A stretch of 64,000 nucleotides of DNA from Yamagishiella unicocca (Eukaryota > Chlorophyta > Chlorophyceae > Chlamydomonadales > Volvocaceae), in contig BDSL01000142.1 of assembly GCA_003116995.1 (NCBI GenBank), positions 124,001-188,000 on the forward strand. Reading direction: 5' to 3'. The notes below the pieces were generated by a model that worked only from the letters and a program-made list of their open reading frames with translations, had not been told where the DNA came from and ran no database searches. The position numbers and the translations under genes were made by a program. Below, piece by piece: positions 44,668-57,089 of this stretch (positions are counted from its first letter, which is position 1; each line of letters opens with the position of its first letter).

Positions 44668-46136
44668 TGACGCAGCTCTACTCGCTGCTAGCGATAGCGG
44701 CGCCGCCTGTCCACGCACCCTACGGAGCCCACCACCACCTCGCTCCGTCCCCGCAAATCGCCCAGAAGCTATCTATCCAGTGGACAGAGGCGCCTGCGCT
44801 CTCTGTGGATAAAGTGCGTGCGTGCGTGCAGTGCTTGGGCCGTTGCAGTGCTCGGGCCGTTGCCCTGGTCCATCCGCTCCGATACGGGAGACCATCAGAG
44901 ACGGCTCCTATCTGTATGTGTGCTTGACGGCAGCGGGCTGCGGCTCGCTGGGCCTTTCTTCTGCTAATGTGGCGCTGGTGGCGACGGCGGCGGCCCCAAC
45001 GGGGAGTAGTTATGTCGGCCCCGCCGTGTAGGTATGCGGCTCGGTGGAGCGAGGCGATGGCATCTATCGCTGTGCTCCGCGGCCGCTGACGCCAGCGTGC
45101 CCTGCTGGTGCGGGAGGCAGCAGGTGCGATACTTTATTATTTACAGTAGGCTTGCTGGTCGGCAGCTGAATGGTCAGGCAGCGCGTGTGGCGGCTAGATA
45201 GGAGGCGATGGGACCGATCGAGCTACGTAGCTAGATGGCAGTGTGCGTGTATCGTTCAGGAACTGCATACATGTTGCGGGGCAGGTCGGGCGCTGCTGAT
45301 GGGAAGAGGAGTCATGGGTGCAGCAGTGGCACGACGGCTAAACATTGACCGCATCACCAGCAGCATCAGACGTTGGAGCGCTGTCGCACAAATGGACGGC
45401 CCCGCCGGCGTCGTACGTGGCGCAATGCCTGCTGCGCGTTAACGCCGTTTCACAGTAATGCGCGCATTGGCTGAACGGTTGCCCGCCATGGTGTGCGTAC
45501 CCACCGCACGTCGAGCCTGGTGATACCATAGATATTACAGTGGGTTCCGACCAATCACGACCTCCACGTGATGTCCGGACCGAGAGCCATCGGGCAATGT
45601 ATGTGTCGCTGACCATTGAAGTAGAGGAAAGGACGGAAGGACAGAGGGTCCGGTAGTGGTGACATATAGCGTAGAGCTGGCCTGGTCGCCACTGGAGCCG
45701 GTGTGTGTGTGCAATATGTCACTGCCGGTGACATGGGGACCAATAATGGCGTAATATGCCACACATTTAAATGGGGGGGGAGGGGGGGGGTTGTGGAAGG
45801 AGTGGCGAGGGTTGTCGTGCAGTCGGCCAAGGACGACGACGCAGAATCATCGGCACGTTGCACACGCAGCCGGGAAACCCCGCGTCCCAGCCAAGAAACA
45901 TCGGTGCCTTATAAGCGCATTGACCCATCTGGCACTGCGGAACATCGCAATAGTCTTCGTTCGTTACAGAGGACTTCAGACCCGAAGGTACGTAAGCGGG
46001 CACATTACCTGCTGACACTCTAAAGAGACGAGACGGAAAAGGGCCCACCCAGCAAATCACCAAAGAGTCTGAACAGGATCCCGGAATGCAAACGCCAGCA
46101 ACTATCGGAGAGTACGTTGGCTCAAGAGGGCTCCCA

Positions 46137-47115
46137 GGCGATGCCGTGGTGGCGTCTTGGGCGCTATCGTCCTGGCTGCTTCGCGCGATGGCAAACCGGT
46201 TGGGCAAACCAGCAGGGCGATGCAGACGGCCATGTGCGGCGCTGTTGATGTTACCGCTGTTGCCAGGAAATGCTTTCCGGGCCTCTGCTACGCCTTCATC
46301 GCAAGGCTGGGTGGGGCAGTGTGCGGCAGCCTGCCCCGGGTCAAATACGTCCACTCCCTCAGTCTGTTCTGCAAGTTATTGCCGCCCGCGTCGTACGGCG
46401 GATCGTACATCATGGCGCCGGTGCCCGCCGACGAGGTGTTGCGGCTGCTGGCCTCTCGCCCCTCCCTGGCCCCCCTCCCTGCCCCCTCCCGCCGCCTCAC
46501 CCTAGCGCAGGCTGCCCTCCCCAGTCATGTCGAGTAGCGTCTCCGCCACCAGCCTCTTCTCCGTCACGGTGTTGGTGTGGCCCAGGAAGCCGCCCACGTC
46601 AGCGGCTCCTCTGCCGTACACTGCATCTTGGGCGCGGGGTTGCTCGTTGGGAAGGTGATGGGGCGCTGCTGCGGGTCACCCGCTTGCCATCCCCCACCAA
46701 CCCACCCGCTCCACCACCTCCAAAAACAGCTGCCCGTCGTCCGACTCCTCCCTGCGGACGAAGCGCTTGACGCACGGCCGGGTCGGGGCGGCGGCGGTGG
46801 CGGCAGCGGTGACTCAATCCGTATGTGAGCAGCAGCAAGGCTGGCTGCTGTCTCTGTATCCGTCAGGGCCAACGTGCCCATCACGCTTGCACATGTTCAC
46901 GCAGTGGCACAGCCCCGCCGAGCACTCTGCACTTAACCGTACTCGACGAGTAGGAATGGGACTGCCCGTTCGCCCCTGGGCTGCTCAGTGTCCTCACAAA
47001 TCTTAGGTACCGATGAATGTTCAAGAGGAAATGGCGTTGAAAAACGCCGTCATCCTGTTGTGGAATCTGAAACCCCTGCTACCTTATTTCCATCTGGCGT
47101 TTGCCCAGTCGAATC
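46137..47115 (+). repeat. partial tRNA-Leu array unit without the tRNA gene
   Basis: It matches the last third of a unit and the first about 100 bp of the next, including the atgaatgttcaagaggaaat landmark at 47013. It differs by a 77-bp stretch near 46860-46940 absent elsewhere and by small indels. It lies 7 kb from the left array and in the same orientation. Confidence 0.88.
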
Positions 47116-47654
47116 CTTGCAACTCACGGTCAAGGTTCTCGAGTGGAAGCAGAAAGAAGATTGGCTGGGCTCAACCCATGGGCTGACTCTGTCCCAAGGG
47201 CGGGCCGCCCCAATTCGGAAACTACAGCAAAACTACAGGTAAACTACAGGGGGAACCCCCGTGTACCTCGTGAGACAGCCCGACTAGCTACTTCGCCCGA
47301 CTAGCTACTCCTTTATGGATGCGATCATTACATAGAGGGGACAGCTCAGCCGTAGCCGAAGCTGTACGGTGGCCGTACACGGGGGGACCCCACCCTCGCA
47401 ACCAACATCTGCGCACCAGTGCGCATCAGCCGAGCCACGCACAGCGTGCCGAAGCAAGGCCCGAGGGCCGGCCAAAGCCACGCTGCACAGCAGCCCAGCA
47501 CATCCAGTTCGGGCATGAAGACGCCAACTCAACAATCGCGAAACTACACCCCAACCGCCCTGCGGTAGCTGCCAAAGACCGTGCCACGAGGCACAAAGCT
47601 ACACACCAAACATGAGCGAAACCAACCCACCCCACCCTACCCCCACCACCCCGA

Positions 47655-49770
47655 TCACGGGGAGGACGGGGGGGAATCTACATCGCCAGGCAACACCAGG
47701 ACCACCCCGCCACCCAAGCTTCGCGCCAAGAAGGGGTGACGAAGAGGCACAGAGTCCCATGCACGCGGCACAATACCCAGGCAGGCAAACGACTGCAGGC
47801 GACCCCAGAAATCCGCCACCACAGCAACCCCGAGGGCCGAAGCAGCACGCGGCGTCAGAGCACCCCCGGCAGCCTCCCGACCCGCCATGACCGCCCGCTG
47901 CCGGCCCAGATCCAGAGCGGCGACAGCGGCCAAGCATACGACATCCCACACCGGCCCGGCCACGCCAGTGGGGGGCCGCACGAGCCACAGCGCGGGGCGG
48001 TCAAACGCCGCGTCCAAGGCCCCCACGGACGCGCCCAGACGCAACCCCATATCCTCACGCAATGACCGCGCCAGTACGCAGTCCCAGAAATAATGCCCCC
48101 TGTCCCCCCCCCCCAGCATGCACGCGCCACACGCGTGGCACCGGGCCGCGGCGTCCCCCCGGGCCAGCATGGCCGCATGCATCGGGAACGCCCAGCACCC
48201 GTTGACGGCGACCCGCCACAGCGCTTCCTTATGACAGTTCTCCCACCGCAGCGCCCAGAGGCGCGCCAGCACAGACGACAGGCCCTCGAGGGCCGACACC
48301 TCCTCAGGTGGCAGAACGCCCGCCTCCCGAACAAACAACAAATGATGATGCCGCAACGAGTCAAGGTGCGGCCGCAGCTGCACCCCGGTAGCGGCCTTCA
48401 CCGTCAAGGCGGAGAGCAGCACCACCGCAGGCGGACGCTTTGCTGCAGATTGCGCAAGGGCTCGGGTGGGAGAGCCGGGTCCCGCCCACCCGAGCCCTTG
48501 CGCAATCTGCAGCAAAGCGTCCGCCTGCGGTGGAGCGTCCGCAGCACCACAGCGCCGAAGGAGAACAGCGCGACTCGCGTCCAGCCACCCAGCCGGCAAC
48601 AGCGCCACTGCGGCAGTCATGAACGGCCACCAGCACCCCAACCGTGTCCAAGGCAGGGAGCGCCAACAAATCGGGGAAATCGAGCTCCAACGACCGGCCC
48701 GGCTGACCGACCGCCGGATTGCCCCACAGCGGGGCGTTGTACACCCACGCCCCCGGCAACGGCGGGGCCACAACCGACAGGGGAGGCAAGAACGACAGCG
48801 CACCAAGGAGTTGCTTGAACGCCGGGGTACCAAACGCCACCGGGCGACCCAGCACCCGCCCATTCCCCCGCACCAGCAGGCACAGCGGGGACGCCGCCAG
48901 GTGGCACTGCCGCAGCAGGGCCGCCGCGCGTGACGTCCACGGGGGCGCGAGGGGCAGCAGCCCGCAGGCACCAAGGACACACCGCACGGCCAGGGCCGCA
49001 TGCCGCGCCCGGACATGAGCCACCAGGGGCAGGAGCCCGACCTCCCCCACCGCAGGCGGGAGCGCCAGGAGGGAGAGGGACACCCCGGCGGGGCGCGGCT
49101 GCGGGTTGCGCGCGGCTGCGTCAGGGGTCAGGCGGCGGTCGACGACCGCCGCCACCTGCCGCAGCAGGGGCTGCCGGGCGGCTTGCGCAGGCAACCCCAC
49201 AAGCTCCAGGTGATACAACACTCATCCCAGGGCGTGCGCAGAGACCGCCGCTGCCCCAGTGCCCAAACACCGACACCGGCAGGCGAGCGGCCTTGTCCAG
49301 CATCGAAGAAACACGCTCAAAATGTACCGCGGGCCCGACCGCTGCCCAGTCGACATGAGGAATCCGGCTGGGCGGGGCGGCTGGGGACCCCCACCAACAA
49401 CAGTTCAACTTTGCTCATGTTCAGCCCTTGCCCCGACGCACGCCGGAACACGTCCATGTCCACGAGGAAGCCCGGAACCGCCTGCAGGTTGCGCAGGAAC
49501 GGGGTGCAGTCGTCGGCGTACTGGGACGCAAGGACCCGCGCTAGCCCGTCCCCCACCCCGTACCCCCGACTTAGCAGCGCCTGCCCGAGTGCCAGATAGA
49601 GCAGGGGGGCAAGCGGGCACCCTTGCCGCACACCAGCCTCCAGCGGCACCCAGCCGGACACCTGCCCATTCACGAGTGCGGCCCCACGCGTATCCGTGAG
49701 CAGCCGCGACACCCACGCCAGGAAACCAGCCCCCACGCTTCGCCCAGCTTCGTCAGGCGGGCCGAGGTTT
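47655..49770 (-). mobile_element. second LINE, 5'-truncated and decayed, minus strand
   Basis: The minus strand encodes reverse transcriptase motif B (AGVRQGCPLAPLLYLALGQA) and motif C (QYADDC, near 49510-49528). Motif A and everything upstream are missing, so truncation falls inside the polymerase at about 49770. Downstream coding moves between frames (49221-48600 and then 48620-47655, where the segment CHACGACMLGGGDRGHYFWDC resembles the C-terminal zinc finger of LINE ORF2). At least two frameshifts are needed to read it through. It is GC-richer than the LINE at 36-38 kb and clearly a different family. The 3' end is not defined; it lies 3' of the host gene at 50.2-54.4 kb in the same orientation. 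Confidence 0.75.
48422..48533. repeat. perfect inverted repeat, 49-bp arms, 14-bp spacer
   Basis: Arm 48422-48470 (begins ccaccgcaggcggacgcttt) is an exact reverse complement of 48485-48533; the spacer is agagccgggtcccg. It lies within the decayed LINE and both arms are open in its downstream frame, so it does not add a stop. It could form a very stable hairpin. Confidence 0.95.
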
Positions 49771-50228
49771 ATGTCGTCAGTCGTAGCATCGTCCGACAGG
49801 TGCGACGACTGGGGTCGGTCAATACTTTCACCACGCACGACCACGCCGCCGCCCCAAAAGTAGCAAAAAAAATAGTAGTTTCCCGGTTCTGGCACAGGCA
49901 GCTTTTATAGGGAATTTCCCAACATGAATTTGGATAAAAAAAAGGACGGATTTGTGCTCCCGACCTCACCCCCTGAGCATCCCGATTGGCCCTTCGGCCG
50001 ACTATCGATTCCCATAGGGCTCCAACCCCGAATGTGAACCCAGCCCCCTCCTCCCACCTGGTCTCGGACCCCCACCGTTCGCTGCCAAGTGGGGCCCCAA
50101 ACGACTCCAAAAAACGACTCCCAAAATTTCCATCCGCAGCTCCGCCCCCCTCCGGCGCCACCACTGCTGCCGCCAGGCCCGTGCGCCACGCGGTTCCGCG
50201 GCGGCAGCTGCCGCCCCGCCGCCACTGC

Positions 50229-53200
50229 CTAGTCGTACAGCTCTGCGCGCCGCAGTCGCTGCTGGCGGCAGCGCGCCGCTGCTGCCATCCCGCCCCAGCC
50301 AGGATATTGCGGCTGCTGCTGCTGTTGCCAAGGGCCTCCCCAGCCAGGATATTGCGGCTGCGGTTGCTGCTGCGGCTGCTGCGGCGCCTGCTGCTGTTGC
50401 CAAGGGCCGCCCCAGGAGGGACCACTGAGCCAGCTGGGAGCTGCAGGCGCTTGCTGGCCATCCGCCCACGCCACCCGCTTCTTGTAGGGTCCCGGGCCTT
50501 CATTCTGTCGGCCGCCGTACGGCGTGTACGGAGGCGCGAAGGCTGCCGCAGCGATAGCCGGGTAGCTAGGACTGCCTCCCCGCGGCAGCCCCTGGCCGGG
50601 ATCGTAGCGTGGGACGGGGCTCCGGGGGTATAAGGCGCTCCCTGGAGGCGGCGGCGACGGCGGCGAGGCAGGTGTCGTGGCGCCGCTGTCGTCAAGGTCG
50701 TGGTACAGCTCCTGCCCCCGGCGCATTGTGTCGCTGAAGCCGGCGGAGCGGGAGGCCGCTGCCGCTGCTGCCGGGCTGAAAGGGTGCAGCGCAGCAGCCG
50801 CGTCGCCGGCAGCGTCGACCTGGACGCGCAGAGGCTGGAGCCCCGGCGGCGCTGCCGCGCCACCCGGCGCCAGTGCCGTCATCCACTCCATTCCGCGCTG
50901 CTGGCCGGACCTTTCCCGCGACACTGACCGCTGCTGCTGTGCAGCTGCAGCTGCCGGCTGTTGTTGTTGCTGCTGCTGATGTTGCTGCTCGGGAGTGATG
51001 AACCAGGCGGTGTAAGGATTGGACGCCAGGCTGTCCGCGATGTCGGAGGGGCCGCTTGCCGAGTGGCGGCTGGCGGAGCGAGGCCAGTCCTGTGCCGGGT
51101 GGTCATGGTTGTGGTGGTGGTGGTAGTGGGACGGGATTGTGGTGGTAGTGATGGGGCGGGATGGTGGCGCGACCACGGTGTGAAGGAAAGGCAGGCATGG
51201 TAAGGCCGCGCCGCAGGACCTGGCCTCGGTCCATGAGCTAAGCTAGCGCCACTACTCTACTCTACTTGTCCCCTGGGCGTCGAGGCTGTGCCCCACCAGT
51301 ACTGGAGACACGGACTTGATGCTGTGCGTGTGGGTTAAGGCTAGCAGGCAGCAGCGGGTCTGCTTACCTGCGGGCGCTGCTGCGTCGATCCGCCCGCCAC
51401 CGCCGCCTCCACCGCGCGCTGCCTCGCCTCGCTCCGAGTCCGCGCCGCCGCCCTGTCCGCCTGCACCTGCTCGCGTATGCGGGACTTGGCTCCCCTGGCG
51501 GTGCTGATGAGCTGCGGCAGGGGCCAGGGAGACGGCACACAATGAACCCGGCTGTGTGCGTGTGCGATAGCCGACAGATGGAGTTGGGATAGGGGGAGAT
51601 AGGGGCAGGCCCAGGCACCGGTACGTGCGCCTATTGGCGGCGCTGCTGGGGACGTGACGCGGGCAGCAGCGCAAGCGAGGCGGCCAAGCTGTAAGGGAGC
51701 TTTAAGGGGGATGGCGGAACTCCAGGGGGGGAAGGGGGCATCCGGCCCGCGTGCAAGCGGCGGCGCTTGCTGCCATGGAACCCGCGGAACCCCTAGTCCG
51801 TGCTTCCAACACAGGCCCCGCAGATTCCACGACTGGCCCAACAGGACACCTCCACCAGTCCCTTGTGGCACCCCGGTGCATACATGGCTGCACAAGGCAT
51901 CTGCGCTGTCGGTCCCCCAGCAAAAAACACCACAGCTATCCCTTCCTCCCCAATCACCTTCCATTCTGGCCTGCCACCGCCGTTTTGCTGCTGCTGCTGT
52001 TCTTGGTCCTGTTGCTGCTGCTGGTGATGCTGCTGCTGTTGTTGCTGTTGCTGCGCGGACTGCCCCCTCGGGCACCATGGTACCGGACGGGTGCGCCACG
52101 TACAACTGCGGACCGGCGGCGGCCTCCCCGCCAGCGCCGTACGGGTAACCCACGCCGTACGGCGCCTGGAAGAGCGCCGGAGAAGGCGCCTGCGGTGACC
52201 AGCCTCCTCCTCCTCCTCCCCTCATCGTGAGGTACTGGTTGCCCGGCCCATATCCAGGCTGCTGCCGCTGCTGCCGCTGCTGTGGCGGCGGCGGCATGTA
52301 CTGAGCCTCCTGCCACATCCTGCATGACGGCCAGCCCGCACTGCGCCATGAGGCTGTGCGGCGCGGAGGGCTCGCCGCCCAGCTCGGCTGCTACTGCGAT
52401 GAGAGCCTGGCAAGCGCCTACAACGGTGCCTACATTGCAGCGGGAGCACTGCTCATGCTCTTGACCTCCGATGACTCCGACAGGCTGCCTTCGATGGGCG
52501 GCTCCTGCAGCTCTGCATCTTCCAGCCAGGTGAGGACGTTGTCTGTGGAGCGGTAGTCCTGGAAGCTCCAGCTCTCAGTCATCTTGCCTTCCCGCAGTGC
52601 CCGCTCGAGGCTCAGCTGCGCGTGGGCGCTGAGCACGCGGCGAAAGGGGACCACCTTGCTGTCGTAGAATAATAGGGGCTGCGCCTCCAGGGCACCGTAC
52701 GTCTTGTCGCCGAACGCTTTCACCAACGCATCGTGACTTCCGCCCTTGATCCCGCCCAGCCACTGGCAGTCGCAGAGCTTCTGCGACTTGAGCTCGTCCC
52801 ACACGATGTGGAGCTTCAGCCGCTTGTCCGCAGGGTCCTCGTAGAAGCACACAGCCGAGTTGTCGTAGGCGCGCTCGATGGGCTGCAGGGAAACACATGA
52901 TGCGGCGGGTGACACTACTGCAAGAACACTGGCAGTGCTAGCCACCACAGGCTAGATGACGAACTGCGTAAAAGTCAAGAACCACGTTTGCATGCCATAC
53001 GCGTTTGCGCATGCCCTGAGCTACAGCACTTGCAGTCATGTAGGATGAGGACAAAGCAAGCGCGAATGTCTGTACCTTGGACAGCAGCAGTGATGAGACG
53101 TCATCCTTGGACAAGCCCAGCAGGCGGCACGTGCCATCCGCCCAGGACAGCTTGCACAGGTGTGCAAGGCTGACCCACTCCTTGGGGATGCCTTCCCCCA

Positions 53201-54410
53201 GCAGCTGGCAGCCCTTCACCCCCGCGTTGCGCAGCTCGCCCTTCAGCGCAGATGTCATGCTGTCCTTCTCCGACTTGCTGTGCGTTGCGAATGAGCCGTC
53301 ACGCCACAGAAGCACCCTTGAAAGAAGGAACGGAAAGTGCTGCATAACTGCCTCCACCTTGCTGCGAAGGTCCGCCAGCTCAGCCGCGGTCACTGTGGGG
53401 GGGCAAGGGTAAGCCGTGCACGCCAGTCCACCACTCTCGCTTCGACTCTGCCCGCTCCCCCTCTCGCCAAGCCCCTAGCCGCACCACGCCCCGCTAGCAC
53501 CACGTGATCCACCCAGCTTGGCAGCTGAACTCACCAGTAAAACAAATCCCTTGGCGATTGCTAACAATATCCTTCCACGCCGACAGGTCTAGAAGCCCCT
53601 GCTATGCGGTAAGGTACGGTCTCCCAGCTCTCCATGTTGGAAACCCCACGGGTGAGACCCCCTGACCCTTGCCCAGTTGGTGCCGATCAGAGCAACCAAC
53701 AACCAATCAACAGCAACTCACCGCCAGCTCCCGTGCTCCCTGGGCCCGGCCCGGCCGCCGCGCCTGCACGACGTGGGAACGGCCGGAGGGCACATGCAGG
53801 TGAGAAACTGCATACCGCTGCACGTGCTCGATGCGGTCTGGTGTGTGGGGTGCGGTGCGGGGTTGGGCGCGAGGAGTGCTGACACACGGCGGAGGTGGGG
53901 TACGCGTTTCGAGCACCAGGGCTTGTCGACCCAGGGCGCTTCCAGTATCGCAAACCAATGCGAATGCGCGCTACAACGTCGAGGTGCCTGGGAGAGCCGG
54001 TGGCAGGAGCCGCTGCGATCGCAACTGAGTTGAGCGTAAGCTCGCAGGGCAGCTTCACACGGCATGCATAACGCCCCTGCTAGCTACATGCGCATCTCAA
54101 AAGAGAGCAGCCGTAGCCGGTCTCACTCACTCCGGTCCTGCGCCCCCTGCGCCTCTTCCAGGTTCTCCAGGGCAGTAGGTAATAGCACGTCACCGTCCCA
54201 CTCACCCACGACTCCGGCTTGCTGCAGGATGCGAATTAGGGCGATTTCCAGGCCCGCCTCGCGCAAGTCCTCCTCGCGTGCAGCCTCCAGCGCGGCTAAG
54301 TTCGCATAGCGCCTCTTGACCAGCAGCTGCAGGTCGTCATCCCGGAAATTCGCGAGCTGATCATGGTTGAGCTTGGTCGCAAGGCCTTCAGCAAGGCCTT
54401 GAGCAGCCAT
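50229..54410 (-). CDS. six-exon gene, unknown protein with Gln/Pro-rich C-terminal half
   Basis: Proposed exons, minus strand: 54410-54206, 53392-53076, 52882-52434, 52319-51958, 51511-51368, 51089-50229 (TAG). Donors include gtgagt, gtacag and gtaagc; acceptors include cacag and ctgcag. Phase closes everywhere if one base of the C5 run at 52063-52067 is surplus (about 778 aa). Exon 1 (from ATG 54410, MAAQGLAEGLATKLNHDQLA) is helical and acidic. Exons 2-3 form a globular region (SWADGTCRLLGLSKDDVSSL; LHIVWDELKSQKLCDCQWLG). Exon 4 is Pro/Gly/Tyr-rich and ends in poly-Gln. Exon 5 is basic and helical (KSRIREQVQADRAAARTRSE). Exon 6 has poly-Gln and two QYPGWGGPWQQQQ-like repeats. No signal peptide and no known family. 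The exon 3-4 junction is the least certain. Confidence 0.6.
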
Positions 54411-55819
54411 TTGAATGGGTCCCCAGGCAGAGGCCAGCAAACCCAGGTTACTGTGCGAAGTAATATACAGATATGTTGTGTGTTTGCCTAAAGCAGACGT
54501 TCAAGGCTTCCCAACGATGGCGTCAGCTTTGAGCTTGGCGCTGCGCCGGGCCGGCTACAAGTCGGGCCGTATACATTTGGGCATGTTTACTACTAAGGAA
54601 TGGAGGTTAATAAGTACAAGGAGTTGCAAAGTGATTGGCGGGTTCCGGGCCGGGGGCAAGCCTGCCCTAGCAGTCGAAGCGGCGGTCACCCGCCCCCCTG
54701 GAGTCGGACGAGCACCGCGGGACGAGCGCCCCGAGTAGCGTGGCTATGCCCCTCTGCTGCAACCTGCCTCGGCTTAGCGCTGTAGACGCCCCGCGACCGA
54801 CCGCCCCGCCGAACAGCGACCCGCCCGCGAAACTCGCCAGATCCACACAGACGCAGAGCTACCTCTCCTTTACTTTACTATAGCCTAGCAGCTTAGTGGC
54901 AGGCGCTCTCAGCAAGTCCGCGGCCAGAGACGTGCGGTAGGACTGGGGGTAGTCCGGGAGTCTGGGATATCAGCTTACCGATGCGCATGTCGACTTCTCG
55001 CATACTACTTCACCTTTTCTGCCGGCCCTGCCCCCCCGCCACAGCCCCCCCCCCAGCAGCGCCCCTCCCCCCGCCGCTTCCCTCCACTCGTTCATCCTGC
55101 GTTGACAGCAAGAAAGCAAGTTGAAAGCAGGTTGGCGGTCTTGAGCTCCTTAACCTCGTTGAGGCGATTCTCGGCCGCCATGATGTGGGGGGTGGGAGGG
55201 AGCGCAGCAGGCAGGATAGGTAGGTAGACAGGACGGAGGAGTTGCTCTCTCTTACCCCCTGCCTTCAACGGACGCTATGTCGCCCTCCCTTCGCTTCTTC
55301 CTGCCGACCCGCAGATGGACCCAAGCCGAACCTAGCGGCGCGACTGCAGCGTGGCGGGCTGGACTGGTTGCATACATCGCTTCAGACGTTTCCGATGCAA
55401 TGAACAGAGCTACGCTGCATTGCTAAGCGGGATTTGCCTTGCGCTTTACACCCAGCCAGGACAGGCCAGGATTACATCGCTCGGCTGCCAGCCCCGTCCG
55501 GGTGCGGGTTACGTACCATACAGGCTCAACGCCGTCGAAAAGCGTATTGGGATAGTGCGCTTTGGGACGGTGACACCAGGGGTGAACCCTGGGTTGAACG
55601 TTTGAGCACGGGCTGCATGTCTCGCATGGGGTGATTCGCTGATTCCCATATGCCGGTGTTGTGTGCAGAGCGGCCCTGCTCAGTGGACCTCTAAGTTCCC
55701 AAACCTGCTGTTGGTGCCCATCTGGATCCACGCCAACGGCATGAGTTTTGCGTATGGCGTTTGGGTAAGCCAGCTAGGCTTACGGTATACCGGACGTTGA
55801 GGTTCATGAGCCATATGAT
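54411..55819. other. intergenic; likely 5' region of the minus-strand gene
   Basis: Probably contains the promoter of the gene ending at 50229. C-rich and G-rich stretches occur near 55020-55080. A short minus frame at 55184-55098 (MAAENRLNEVKELKTAN) has protein-like composition but no confirmed splice sites. Nothing else is supported. Confidence 0.4.
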
Positions 55820-57089
55820 GTGCATGTTAACATTATCTTCCATCTGGACGCTGTAAGCATACTAGAGCAGTCAATGCAGAATTATTGGACTCTGCTCCGA
55901 AAATTGGTTTCTAAGCGGGCGTCGGACGCGATGGGTGGCTCGCGGCATAGTTTGGAGGTTAAACAGACCTTGCGAGCTTCTGTCATGTGGTTTTTGTTTG
56001 AAAGGCCTCCACTGCTCTCGCGAACGGGAATCGCCTCAGCGGCCGGTTTTGGAGGGACCGGTTTCGCGCGCGGCCGCGCTCCCAGTTGCTTTGGAATTCG
56101 TTGCTCGCGGCAAAGGCTGAGCATTTCGAACATCGAGTGCAAATCGGCTGCGCAGGCTGAGCAGCCATGGACAGTGCGAGCGAGTTGCAGCGGAGACTGA
56201 CTGAGGCGACAGAGTTATTGAACAGTCCGGACGCGGCCGACCTAACAGCAGAAGAGCGGGATGCAGTGAAGTGCATGGCGGAACAGCAGGACAAGCTTTT
56301 GGAGGACCACGCCAGAGCCATAGAGAGCTTGGGGCCGCAACAGCTGGCTGGCGACCGGGCGGGTCCACAGCTGGAGGCAGACCTGCGACACACGTGCGAC
56401 GCCTGCTGGTTGGCTGTCGGGTTCTTTGGATTGCAGCGGTGCTCGGAGCGGGTCGAGCTGGCGCCGGCCAGCATCACAGACCTCCCTGGACGGGGCGTGT
56501 TGTCTGGATCGTGCTCAGCAAGGCTGACCGGTTGGGAGTATCACCGAGGAGTATCACTATGTCTCACGGAGTGCACGGAGAGCGGGATGCCGATTGGAAA
56601 AGTCGTGCGGAGGTTTCGGCAGGCACATACGTGCGCGGACGGCAAGGCATGTAAGTATCGGACCCCCTCTTCCCCCCGTGGGGCCGGACGGGGCCGGCGT
56701 TTGGGCACAGCATGGTGAAGGGGGTGTTTACCGCGAGGTTGCGCGAGCTGTTGCGGACGCTGCAGTCGGAGTTTCCACAGCTGACGTATGCGTTTGTAGA
56801 ATACTTTCCAAAATCCAAGTGGCTGGGGCTGCAGACGCAGCTGTTATCGGCACACAGCCTGCGCCAAGGAGGCGCGATCGCAATGGCGGAAGCGGGCGTG
56901 AGCCGAGAGCTCGTCAAGCTGCACGGCAGGTGGCAGTCGGACGCGGTGGCTGCTTGCTTGCAGCCGTCCTGCTCCCTGGCCACCCAGTGGAGCGAGGTTG
57001 GTGGCTTGCAGCGCGAGCGCATGGGGGCGATCCGGGAGGGAGCGGGAGGCTCATCCCTGGGACTGGGTGTGGGGCAAGTTGAGAGCTAA
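55820..57089 (+). pseudogene. tyrosine-recombinase relic (DIRS/PAT- or Crypton-like)
   Basis: The C-terminal frame (56712-57089) holds HSLRQGGAIAMAEAGVSREL followed by KLHGRW, which fits the H-x-x-R and H/W part of the tyrosine recombinase active site. The N-terminal part lies in another frame (56167 on: TCDACWLAVGFFGLQRCSE resembles the first helix and catalytic Arg region), and the middle near 56490-56640 moves between frames, so it is frameshifted. The expected nucleophile after SDAVAA is Cys (TGC at about 56955) instead of Tyr. DIRS-like elements such as Kangaroo are known in volvocine algae; Crypton is the alternative. No linked reverse transcriptase was seen here. Confidence 0.6.

Larger units (their letters stand above)
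43961..46136. other. repeat-bearing spacer, at most exon fragments
   Basis: It holds a 29-bp repeat (44582-44667), the second copy of the 46-bp dispersed repeat and a G-run (45768-45790). One plus frame at about 44890-45031 (DGSYLYVCLTAAGCGSLGLS) has protein-like composition and could be an exon of the gene at 40.6-43.3 kb, but no clear splice sites support it. Confidence 0.4.

Noticed and set aside
49769..50863. 364-codon minus frame overlapping exon 6 of the 50.2-54.4-kb gene
   Set aside because: Arg/Ser/Ala-rich shadow of the Gln/Pro-rich frame; it does not join upstream exons in phase.
55098..55184. Short minus frame beginning MAAENRLNEVKELK as a possible first exon
   Set aside because: Good composition and Kozak-like start, but no convincing donor before the stop and no link to the exon at 54410.
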